A stretch of 52,261 nt of DNA from Helicobacteraceae bacterium (GTDB taxonomy: Bacteria; Campylobacterota; Campylobacteria; Campylobacterales; SZUA-545), in NCBI GenBank assembly GCA_031275395.1, contig JAISOU010000047.1, forward strand, positions 1 to 52,261, in the 5' to 3' direction. Numbering within the stretch: the first letter of the stretch is position 1; the number at the start of each line of letters is the position of its first letter. The translations under genes and the position numbers were made by a program. The notes under the pieces are model-generated. The model ran no database searches and was not told the origin of the DNA. It worked only from the letters and a program-made list of their open reading frames with translations. Below are positions 45,681 through 52,261 of this stretch, one piece after another.

Positions 45681-46592
45681 TTAACATAGTTCAAGCATAC
45701 GCGCCGCAAAACCGCTCTCGTTGTCGTGCCACGCGCTAACGCTCGCAAGATTTCCGCAACAGAGCGTCAGAGCGGTATCGACAATCGCGCTTGCCCAAAG
45801 ACCTATTATATCCGTAGAAACTTTAGGAGATCTCGTTACGCCAAGCGCGGCGCTTTGCGCGTTTTCGTAAGCGGCGTTGATCTCTTCGGGATCGACGGGG
45901 TTTTCAAGCAGAAACGTCGCGCACATTAACGAAACGTCGGGAACGGGAACTCTTATGCCGATCGCCTTCGCGTTATTTTGATAGCGCGAATCGTATCTCA
46001 TCAGGTTTTTCGCCGCGCTTGTTTTAATGGGTATGATATTGATCGCGCTCGCTCTTCCCCTGCGCCAATCGTCGTTTTTAGCGTCTAAAAGTTTCTGATC
46101 GGTCGTGTAGCTATGAATCGAGGTCGCCAATATCGCCTTAACCCCAAAGCGATCGTTAAGAACGTTCGATAGCAGATAGAGCGCGTTTGCCGTGCAACTT
46201 CCCGCGCTGACGATCGAATCGTTCGGAGCGCTTAACGGCGGCGCGAGAACAATCTGATCGTCTAAAGGCGGCGTAGAGATAACGACGCGCTTCGCGCCGC
46301 GATCCAAATAGGGCTTTAGATCGGCGCGTCGGGTAAAAACGCCCGAGCAATCCAAAACGATCTCCGCGCCGCTAAAATCGCATTCGCTAGGCGACGGCGC
46401 GGACGAGAAACGAACGCCGCTTAGATCGGCGTTAAATCCTCTATGAACGGAATCGTATTTGAACAAATAGATTAACGTTTGGCGATCGGCGAGATCATTA
46501 ACGGCGATTAGTTTATGTTTTTGCTCGCTTAAAATCATTCTTGCGCAAGCCCTGCCAATTCGCCCAAATCCGTTAATTGCGATCGTCGCCAA
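45681..46592 (-). CDS. gap: Glyceraldehyde-3-phosphate dehydrogenase
   Basis: A 303-residue enzyme. AINGFGRIGRACAR is the NAD(P)-binding start. The active-site Cys is in SAGSCTANAL (usually SCTTN; the second Thr is replaced by Ala), and the catalytic His lies in TSIHSYTTDQ. It is about 30 residues shorter than common Gap proteins. TTG 46592 is favoured because GGAGGT lies 4 bases upstream and the Rossmann core starts at once. Heads the operon with pgk. Confidence 0.93.
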   Translation of the reverse strand: MATIAINGFGRIGRACARMILSEQKHKLIAVNDLADRQTLIYLFKYDSVHRGFNADLSGVRFSSAPSPSECDFSGAEIVLDCSGVFTRRADLKPYLDRGAKRVVISTPPLDDQIVLAPPLSAPNDSIVSAGSCTANALYLLSNVLNDRFGVKAILATSIHSYTTDQKLLDAKNDDWRRGRASAINIIPIKTSAAKNLMRYDSRYQNNAKAIGIRVPVPDVSLMCATFLLENPVDPEEINAAYENAQSAALGVTRSPKVSTDIIGLWASAIVDTALTLCCGNLASVSAWHDNESGFAARMLELC

Positions 46593-46622
46593 AGATACCT
46601 CCGCGCCAAAATAAAAGGGCGA

Positions 46623-46645
46623 ATTGTAGCGCATTTGGCTATACT
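46623..46645. promoter_or_regulatory. Back-to-back -10 boxes of gap and rsfS
   Basis: Minus strand TACAAT (46628-46623) fits gap, 31 bp before its TTG; plus strand TATACT (46640-46645) fits rsfS, 33 bp before its TTG. The two promoters share an 85-bp region, so regulation could be mutual. Confidence 0.5.
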
Positions 46646-46677
46646 TCGCGCTTTCAAACTTATAAAAGGACGCAACG

Positions 46678-47031
46678 TTGGGCTTGGACGAGAGATTAGA
46701 GGCGATCGCGAAGGTTTTGGATCAAAACAAAGCCGAGCGCATAGAGAAATTCAATTTAGAAAACAGCGATTATATGGTTAGCGGCGTGGTCGTCGCCTCC
46801 GCGCTTGCCGATCGGCATTTAACCGCGCTTATCGATTACCTAAAGGAGGCGCTAAAGCCGATCGGCGAAGAGTTTTTGCATAGCGACGTAAGCGACGAGT
46901 GGGCGGCGATTGATCTGGGCGATATTTTGGTGCATATTATGAACGAAAAGACGCGGGATCGTTACAATCTTGAAGCCTTCCTAGACGAGTTCAAAAAACG
47001 AAAATCCATAGCGAATAAGCGCGACGTTTAA
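46678..47031 (+). CDS. rsfS: RsfS, ribosomal silencing factor
   Basis: A 117-residue protein of the RsfS/YbeB/DUF143 family, which binds L14 and prevents subunit joining in starvation. Key segments are VVASALADRHLTALIDYL, EWAAIDLGDILVHIMNEKTRDRYNLE. Start TTG 46678 follows AAAAGGA. In C. jejuni nadD stands between gapA and this gene; here nadD is absent from this place. Confidence 0.93.
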   Translation: MGLDERLEAIAKVLDQNKAERIEKFNLENSDYMVSGVVVASALADRHLTALIDYLKEALKPIGEEFLHSDVSDEWAAIDLGDILVHIMNEKTRDRYNLEAFLDEFKKRKSIANKRDV

Positions 47032-47077
47032 GCAAGTAAGGACGATAATGCGCGATATTTTTCATTTAGGAGCAAAA

Positions 47078-47446
47078 ATGCGCGTTATTATTCTTTGCGT
47101 TGCGCTATGTATTGGCGCTTTCGCCTCGGGCGGTCTTACGATCGACAAGGAGGCTTTAAGAATTGCGGGGGTTTCGCTATACGGCAAAAACCCGAACGCG
47201 ACCGGAAGCGGCGCCGTTAATCCCGTCGAGCAGAAGGCTACGACGCCGGCGGCGGAACGCCAACAAACGACGACAAGCGAACCGCCGACGGTAAGCGAAC
47301 CGCAAGTCGCTACGGAAAGCGACGACGACGACGCTTACGACTCTACGAACGACTCCGCCCATGTTGATCCCGAACTGCCTGCGGACGAAGACGATGCGTA
47401 CGGGCAGAGCGATCCCTACTCCGAATCCGAAGAGCCGCTCAAATAA
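47078..47446 (+). CDS. Secreted acidic low-complexity protein
   Basis: A 122-residue protein. MRVIILCVALCIGAFASGG is a signal peptide. A short ordered part (ALRIAGVSLYGKNP) is followed by a Pro/Thr/Ser/Glu-rich stretch ending in many Asp and Glu. I recognise no family. ATG 47078 follows AGGAG; an upstream ATG 47048 would bury the signal. It lies 46 bp after rsfS. Confidence 0.65.
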   Translation: MRVIILCVALCIGAFASGGLTIDKEALRIAGVSLYGKNPNATGSGAVNPVEQKATTPAAERQQTTTSEPPTVSEPQVATESDDDDAYDSTNDSAHVDPELPADEDDAYGQSDPYSESEEPLK

Positions 47447-47451
47447 AACCG

Positions 47452-47486
47452 CGCGAAACTCGCCGACCTGATTTGCGAGTTTCGCG
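47452..47486 (+). terminator. Strong inverted repeat behind the acidic-protein gene
   Basis: CGCGAAACTCGC (47452-47463) is a perfect 12-bp complement of GCGAGTTTCGCG (47475-47486) with an 11-nt loop, just after the stop codon. No T run follows, so it could be a terminator or an RNA-protecting 3' stem. Confidence 0.55.
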
Positions 47487-47548
47487 TTAGCGCTACCGTC
47501 TCCGTTTCGCTCGGCGAAAAAATCGTAATTGCAAGCGCGTTTATTTGG

Positions 47549-47559
47549 TAAAATACAAT
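47549..47559 (+). promoter_or_regulatory. -10 region of the activase transcript
   Basis: GGTAAAATACAATTG offers TAAAAT and TACAAT back to back, about 150 bp before the activase gene. Confidence 0.5.
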
Positions 47560-47587
47560 TGATATTTTTTCTGAATTAGCAAAAAGC

Positions 47588-47605
47588 TGACGGCAAGCGC
47601 CGTCA
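47588..47605 (+). promoter_or_regulatory. Leader hairpin before the activase gene
   Basis: TGACGGC (47588-47594) and GCCGTCA (47599-47605) pair perfectly around AAGC, in the presumed 5' untranslated region. It could be an RNA-regulatory stem or part of an attenuator; no T tract follows it. Confidence 0.4.
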
Positions 47606-47632
47606 TTAGGCAATAAACGCAAGGGGTTTTAG

Positions 47633-47701
47633 ATGAGTTTTCAAAGTCTTTCAACCGATCAAATAGAGTACGCGAGTTTTCGCTCTCTAAACGTATCTTA
47701 A
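47633..47701 (+). CDS. 22-codon leader ORF before the activase gene
   Basis: ATG 47633 with AAGGGG 7 nt upstream, stop TAA at 47699-47701, ending 8 bp before the activase start. The peptide begins MSFQSLSTDQIEYASF and is soluble. The activase start itself has no clear Shine-Dalgarno site, so translation coupling through this ORF is attractive. It may equally be a chance frame. Confidence 0.4.
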   Translation: MSFQSLSTDQIEYASFRSLNVS

Positions 47702-47709
47702 TTCCTTTT

Positions 47710-50700
47710 ATGAACGAGAACGTATTTCGTATCGGAGTCGATATAGGTTCGACGACGGTAAAGACGATCGCGCTGGATAATAGAGGCGATCTCCTATTCA
47801 AATCTTACGTCCGTCACTACTCCGAAGCGCGGGAAACGGCGGCGCGGCGTTTAGACGAGCTTGCCAAAAGCGGCGTTTTAGGATCGAACGCGAACGTAGC
47901 CGTAACCATCAGCGGATCGGGCGGCGTGGGCGTAGCCGAGATTTTGGAACGCCCCTTTATTCAAGAGGTGATCGCATGCGCGAAAGCGATCGAGGTTCGC
48001 GCTCCGCATACCGACGTGGCGATCGAGCTTGGCGGCGAAGACGCGAAAATCACCTTTTTTACAAACGGCGCGGAACAGCGTATGAACGGATCGTGCGCGG
48101 GCGGAACGGGCGCTTTTATCGATCAGATGGCTACGCTTCTTAAAACCGACGCGATCGGCTTGGACGAATTGGCAAGCCGCGCAAACAACGTCTATCCGAT
48201 CGCGGCGCGGTGCGGCGTATTCGCCAAAACGGACGTTCAGCCGTTACTAAACGAAGGCGCGGCGCGGGAGGATATAGCGAAATCGGTTCTTCAAGCCGTA
48301 GCGCGACAGACGATCGGTTCTTTGGCGTGCGGGCGCAAAATACGCGGAAACGTCGCTTTTTTGGGGGGTCCTCTAAACTTTCTGCCCGAACTTAAAAAAT
48401 GCTTTATCGACGCGTTACAGTTAGAGCCGAGCAATATCGTTCAGACCGAAAATAGCGAACTTTTCGTGGCGATCGGCGCGGCGCTTTACTGCCAAAAAAA
48501 CGAGGCGCGATCGTTCGAGGAGATTTTGGACTCTTTCAAAAGGCTCGCCAAAAGCTCCCAATCTAGCGCGACGACGTTGCGCCCGCTTTTTGCAAACGAG
48601 GAAGAGCGGCGCGTATTTTGCGAACGGCACGAAAAGGCGAAAGCAAAACGGGGCGATCTGGCGACCTATAAAGGCGCGGCTTTTTTGGGAATCGACGGCG
48701 GATCGACGACGACGAAAGCGGTCTTGATCGGCGACGACGACGAGATTTTGTATTCTAGCTACGGCGGCAACGAGGGCGAACCGATCAAGGCGGCAAGCAG
48801 GATTTTAGAGGATATTTACTCTAAAGCGCCAAAAGAGGTCAAAATTGTCGCGTCATCCGTTACGGGATACGGCGAAGCGTTGATTCGAGAAGCCTTCAAA
48901 CTCGATTTTTCCGAAGTCGAAACGATCGCGCACTACAAAGCGGCTGAATACTTTTTGCGCGGCGTGGATTTTATCCTCGATATAGGCGGGCAGGATATGA
49001 AATGTTTGCGCGTCAAGGACGGCGTGATCGACAATATCTTGCTAAACGAAGCCTGCTCGTCGGGGTGCGGATCGTTTCTGGAAACCTTCGCGCAGTCCGT
49101 TCAAACGCCTATCGAGGAGTTCGCTAAAGCGGCTCTAACCTCTAGCGCTCCCTCCGATCTGGGATCGCGTTGCACGGTCTTTATGAACTCGAGCGTAAAG
49201 CAGGCGCAAAAAGAGGGCGCGTCGGTCGCGGATATTTCGGCGGGGCTTTCTTACGCGGTGATCAAGAACGCGCTGATCAAGGTTATCAAGATAAAAACCC
49301 CCGAAGAGATGGGCGAAAAAATTATCGTTCAAGGCGGCGCGTTTTATAACGACGCGGTTTTACGCGCCTTCGAGCTAATCTCGGGACGAGAGGCGACGCG
49401 TCCAGATATTGCGGGATTGATGGGCGCGTTTGGCTCGGCGCTTATCGCCAAAGAGCGATGGCAAGGCAAAGAGATCAGCGCTATGATAAAAGACGACGAT
49501 CTGCGCGACTTCTCGATCAAATATTCGTCGGCGCGGTGCGGTTTGTGCGCCAACTCATGCGCTTTGACGGTCAATCGTTTTTCCGACGGGCGGCGATTTG
49601 TTTCGGGCAATCGTTGCGAACGCGGCGCGGGCAAGGGCAAAGCGGCGAGCGATCTGCCCGATCTATACGCCTATAAATACGAGCGCGTTTTTAATTACGA
49701 ACCGCGCAAAGACGCGCCAAAAGGGGCGATCGGTATTCCGCGCGCGCTTAATATGTTTGAAAACTATCCGCTTTGGCATACGTTTTTGAGCGAACTGGGT
49801 TACGAGGTCGTTCTCTCTTCGCCTTCGTCCAAAGCGCTACTAGAGCAGGGGCTGGACACGCTACCCTCCGATACGGTTTGCTACCCCGCGAAGCTAGTGC
49901 ATGGACATATTGTCGATCTGATCAATCGCGGCGTTAAAATGATCTTTTATCCGTGCGTGCCATACGAAAAAAAGGAGTTTGCCGACAGCGACAACAACTT
50001 TAACTGCCCCGTAGTCGCCTCCTACCCCGAACAGATACGCAACAACGTCGATCTTTTGAAAGAAAAAGGCGTAGAGCTTATTCAGCCGTTTTTATCGTTA
50101 GAGGATAAAAGCAAGCTAACCAAACAACTGACAAAGATTTTCGCCGACGTTAAATCCTCCGCGATTCGCCGCGCCCTTGATCTGGCGTGGGAGGAGCAGG
50201 AGCGTATGAAAGCCGATATTGCAAAGCGCGGAGAGGAAACGGTAGCCTACCTAAAAGAAAGCGGCAAGCGCGGGATCGTTCTGTGCGGGCGACCGTATCA
50301 TATCGATCCGGAGATTCATCACGGTATTCCGCAGATCGTAACTTCGCTAGGAATGGCGGTTTTGACGGAAGATTCCGTTTCGCATTTGGGCAAGTTAGAA
50401 GAGCCGCTTCGCGTCGTCGATCAATGGACGTATCACTCCAGACTCTATCGCGCCGCCGCGTTCGCCGCGCAAGACGAAACGTTGGACGTTATTCATCTCA
50501 ACTCTTTTGGTTGCGGGCTAGATTCGATCGTCGTGGAACAGGTGCATGAGATTCTCGCTTTGCGCGGCAGAATCTACACGGGCATAAAGATCGACGAGGG
50601 CGGCAATTTGGGCGCGGCGCGTATTCGTATTCGATCGTTAAAAGCCGCGCTAGAAAAACGCGGCGGCAAAAACGCGTTAAAAATCTCCGCGCTATCCAAA

Positions 50701-51957
50701 TATAAGCGAATCGCTTTCACCAAAGAGATGCGCGAAACCTATACCATTATCGCGCCGCAGATGGCGCCTATACACTTTCAGTTTTTAGACCCGATGTTTA
50801 GAGCGTGCGGCTATCGTTTTAAGCTACTCGAAGAGATCACGCCGCGCACCGTCGAACACGGCTTGCGTTTTGTTAATAACGACGCTTGCTATCCGTCGAT
50901 TATGGTCGTGGGGCAGGTGATCGAAGCGTTGAAATCGGGCGAATACGATCCTAATTCAACCGCCGTTATGATCTCGCAAACGGGCGGAGGTTGCCGCGCT
51001 ACAAACTATATCGGCTATCTAAGAAAAGCGCTCGTCGATAGCGGCTTTCCAAACGTTCCCGTAGTGTCGTTTAATACGGTCGGCGTGGAGAAAAACGAGG
51101 GCTTCAAAATAAACGGCAAGTTCTTGCACCGATTGATGATGTGCGTAGTTTATGGCGATCTGCTAATGAACGTTTTGTTTAGAACGCGCCCTTATGAAAA
51201 GATCAAAGGATCGGCAAACGCGCTTTATCAAAAATGGACGGAGCGTTGCAAAGAGTCGGTTTTCGACGGCAAAATGCGAAAGTTCAAGCAAAATATCCGC
51301 GAAATAACGCGGGATTTTGACGCGCTGGAGCTGGAGGGCGAAAGAAAGCCTCGCGTCGGACTTGTGGGCGAGATTTTGGTGAAGTTTCACCCGGGCGCAA
51401 ATAACGACGTGGTTGCGATCGTGGAAAAAGAGGGCGGCGAAGCGGTTATGCCGCCGCTTATGGATTTTCTCCTCTATTGCGCTTACGATTACGACTTCAA
51501 CCACCGCCATCTTTCGCGCAGTCGTTTCGCGGCGTTAGCGGGCAACGCGGCGATCAGGGCTATGGAGTTTTACCGCAAAGAGATGAGAAAGTCGCTAGCG
51601 AAAAGCGAACGTTTTACGCCGCCTTCGACGATCGACGATATAGCTTTCGGCGCGGCGCCGTTTTTGTCGCGGGGCAATCAAACAGGCGAAGGGTGGTTTC
51701 TTACGGGCGAAATGGTGGAGTTGATCCGCGAGGGAACGCCGAACATTATTTGTATGCAGCCTTTTGCCTGCCTGCCCAATCATATCACGGGCAAGGGCGT
51801 GATCAAAGCGCTAAAAGAGCGCTATCCAAACGCGAATATCACCGCGATCGACTACGATCCGGGCGCGTCCGAGATCAACCAGCTAAACCGAATAAAGCTG
51901 ATGTTCTCCGTCGCTATCAAAAACGCCAAAACCGAATCGTTTTTCAAAGACGACTAG
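47710..51957 (+). CDS. BadF/HgdC-type acyl-CoA dehydratase activase fusion with DUF2229 region
   Basis: A 1415-residue protein. It contains two successive ASKHA-fold activase modules: RIGVDIGSTTVKTIAL with GGEDAKITFF and NGSCAGGTGAFID (residues 1-280), and FLGIDGGSTTTKAVLIG with GGQDMKCL and CSSGCGSFLE (about 320-600). A Cys-rich stretch (RCGLCANSCAL) follows. The DUF2229 part begins IGIPRALNMFENYPLWHTFL, and the end resembles the HgdB-like dehydratase fold with more conserved cysteines. In 2-hydroxyacyl-CoA dehydratases the activase uses ATP to drive an electron from a [4Fe-4S] cluster to the dehydratase. Fusions of this size are frequent in anaerobes but their substrate is unknown. Confidence 0.88.
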   Translation: MNENVFRIGVDIGSTTVKTIALDNRGDLLFKSYVRHYSEARETAARRLDELAKSGVLGSNANVAVTISGSGGVGVAEILERPFIQEVIACAKAIEVRAPHTDVAIELGGEDAKITFFTNGAEQRMNGSCAGGTGAFIDQMATLLKTDAIGLDELASRANNVYPIAARCGVFAKTDVQPLLNEGAAREDIAKSVLQAVARQTIGSLACGRKIRGNVAFLGGPLNFLPELKKCFIDALQLEPSNIVQTENSELFVAIGAALYCQKNEARSFEEILDSFKRLAKSSQSSATTLRPLFANEEERRVFCERHEKAKAKRGDLATYKGAAFLGIDGGSTTTKAVLIGDDDEILYSSYGGNEGEPIKAASRILEDIYSKAPKEVKIVASSVTGYGEALIREAFKLDFSEVETIAHYKAAEYFLRGVDFILDIGGQDMKCLRVKDGVIDNILLNEACSSGCGSFLETFAQSVQTPIEEFAKAALTSSAPSDLGSRCTVFMNSSVKQAQKEGASVADISAGLSYAVIKNALIKVIKIKTPEEMGEKIIVQGGAFYNDAVLRAFELISGREATRPDIAGLMGAFGSALIAKERWQGKEISAMIKDDDLRDFSIKYSSARCGLCANSCALTVNRFSDGRRFVSGNRCERGAGKGKAASDLPDLYAYKYERVFNYEPRKDAPKGAIGIPRALNMFENYPLWHTFLSELGYEVVLSSPSSKALLEQGLDTLPSDTVCYPAKLVHGHIVDLINRGVKMIFYPCVPYEKKEFADSDNNFNCPVVASYPEQIRNNVDLLKEKGVELIQPFLSLEDKSKLTKQLTKIFADVKSSAIRRALDLAWEEQERMKADIAKRGEETVAYLKESGKRGIVLCGRPYHIDPEIHHGIPQIVTSLGMAVLTEDSVSHLGKLEEPLRVVDQWTYHSRLYRAAAFAAQDETLDVIHLNSFGCGLDSIVVEQVHEILALRGRIYTGIKIDEGGNLGAARIRIRSLKAALEKRGGKNALKISALSKYKRIAFTKEMRETYTIIAPQMAPIHFQFLDPMFRACGYRFKLLEEITPRTVEHGLRFVNNDACYPSIMVVGQVIEALKSGEYDPNSTAVMISQTGGGCRATNYIGYLRKALVDSGFPNVPVVSFNTVGVEKNEGFKINGKFLHRLMMCVVYGDLLMNVLFRTRPYEKIKGSANALYQKWTERCKESVFDGKMRKFKQNIREITRDFDALELEGERKPRVGLVGEILVKFHPGANNDVVAIVEKEGGEAVMPPLMDFLLYCAYDYDFNHRHLSRSRFAALAGNAAIRAMEFYRKEMRKSLAKSERFTPPSTIDDIAFGAAPFLSRGNQTGEGWFLTGEMVELIREGTPNIICMQPFACLPNHITGKGVIKALKERYPNANITAIDYDPGASEINQLNRIKLMFSVAIKNAKTESFFKDD

Positions 51958-52132
51958 TTTTGCGCCATTGTCGTAAAGAAAGAGTGATCGTAGGCGCTAC
52001 GCTAGAATGACCAAAGAACGTCAAGAAACGTTAAAATCTCTCGCCAAACCCCTAAACTTTTATAAAAGTTTCTAGGTTTCGGAGCTTTTCAAACGCTTTG
52101 CGCTACAATCCAAATCATTTTTTGTCCAAATA
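51958..52132 (+). promoter_or_regulatory. Intergenic region with promoter of the last gene
   Basis: It contains TACAAT at 52104-52109 (context GCGCTACAATCC), a good -10 box, followed by AAAGGAG at 52132-52138. A complementary pair CCTAAACTTT...AAAGTTTCTAGG around 52050-52075 may be the terminator of the activase gene. Confidence 0.45.
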
Positions 52133-52261
52133 AAGGAGTTTCAAAACGTTAAAAAAAGCTTTTAGCCCCCATTGTTCTTTTATTCGCTTTAGCTTTCGCT
52201 TTAATCGGTTACAATCTAATAATTATCGACTCAACCTATAACGTTAGCTTATATAACGCTA
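52133..52261 (+). CDS. Start of a membrane-anchored protein, partial, apparently damaged
   Basis: AAGGAG (52133-52138) stands 7 nt before ACG (52146), where an ATG would be expected. In the frame open from 52153 to the window end the sequence encodes KKLLAPIVLLFALAFALIGY, a typical signal-anchor, followed by NLIIIDSTYNVSLYNA. The codons right after ACG (LKKAFSP) reach this frame only if the CCCCC run at 52166-52170 is one base shorter. Either the gene is decaying, the start is unusual, or the sequence has errors. Confidence 0.45.

Noticed and set aside
47452-47486. The 12-bp inverted repeat as a recombination (dif or att) site
   Set aside because: It follows a stop codon at a terminator-like distance and no integrase or XerH gene is near.
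51477-52010. 177-codon plus-strand frame at the end of the activase gene
   Set aside because: Arg-rich, out of frame with the conserved activase C-terminus and without a domain.

Overview
The window is a chromosomal segment of a member of the Campylobacterota (former Epsilonproteobacteria). The assignment rests on gene order. A hydA-hydB-hydC-hydD-hydE uptake hydrogenase operon, tig/clpP/def, a CiaD-like protein next to cca, ilvC-minD-minE-dprA-ruvX, rpsF-ssb-rpsR, and gap-pgk-tpiA-fabI next to rsfS all match arrangements known from Campylobacter, Helicobacter, Wolinella or Sulfurimonas. Base composition is moderate in GC, and the palindrome CGATCG and its GATCG core recur very often in the housekeeping genes. 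No rRNA, insertion sequence or complete CRISPR array is visible. One tRNA (Asn) is present.

Layout: 373-6075 (minus) membrane-bound [NiFe] hydrogenase operon; 6397-10580 (plus) trigger factor, TPR protein, ClpP, a degenerate GGDEF protein, peptide deformylase; 10731-12395 (plus) small TPR protein, CiaD-like protein, CCA-adding enzyme; 12454-13710 a small accessory patch with the decayed tail of an Rpn-type nuclease gene, a hypothetical gene, tRNA-Asn and a ThiD2-like kinase; 13786-25423 (plus) a type III-A CRISPR-Cas island; 25615-27674 membrane proteins, moaC and a DUF493 protein; 27805-33304 (minus) tatD, a 36-residue membrane protein, ruvX, dprA, an unusual membrane/coiled-coil/HEPN-like protein, minE, minD, ilvC; 33409-39288 (plus) two HDOD paralogues, RNase R, holA, rpsF-ssb-rpsR; 39361-41607 (minus) a glnB relic, a membrane protein, glnB and amtB; 41846-46592 an LPS-export permease and fabI-tpiA-pgk-gap; 46678-51957 rsfS, a secreted acidic protein and a 1415-residue BadF-type activase fusion; then the damaged-looking start of another gene at the window end.

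The most interesting part is the CRISPR island. Cas6 and Csm1-5 would form the crRNA-guided effector. Its Cas10 keeps the GGDD cyclase motif and the zinc-binding cysteines but shows no HD nuclease, so signalling by cyclic oligoadenylate is probably its main output. Two consecutive, diverged CARF-HEPN ribonucleases (DxTHG motif plus R-X4-H) would be the responders, Csx20 would be the off-switch (ring nuclease), and a WYL-domain regulator closes the row. Between the two CARF-HEPN genes lies a truncated 5' end of a second csx20 gene, sharing a 34-bp identical block with the intact one. This suggests that [CARF-HEPN + csx20] once existed as a tandem duplicated unit. The adaptation genes form a separate operon in which cas1 is flanked by two different Cas2-family genes and headed by a small membrane protein. 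No array lies beside either operon.

Other loci worth a second look are the HEPN-like membrane protein inside the min/dprA operon, the relic of the glnB 3' end, the 36-residue gene between ruvX and tatD, and the structured leader with a short ORF before the activase gene.
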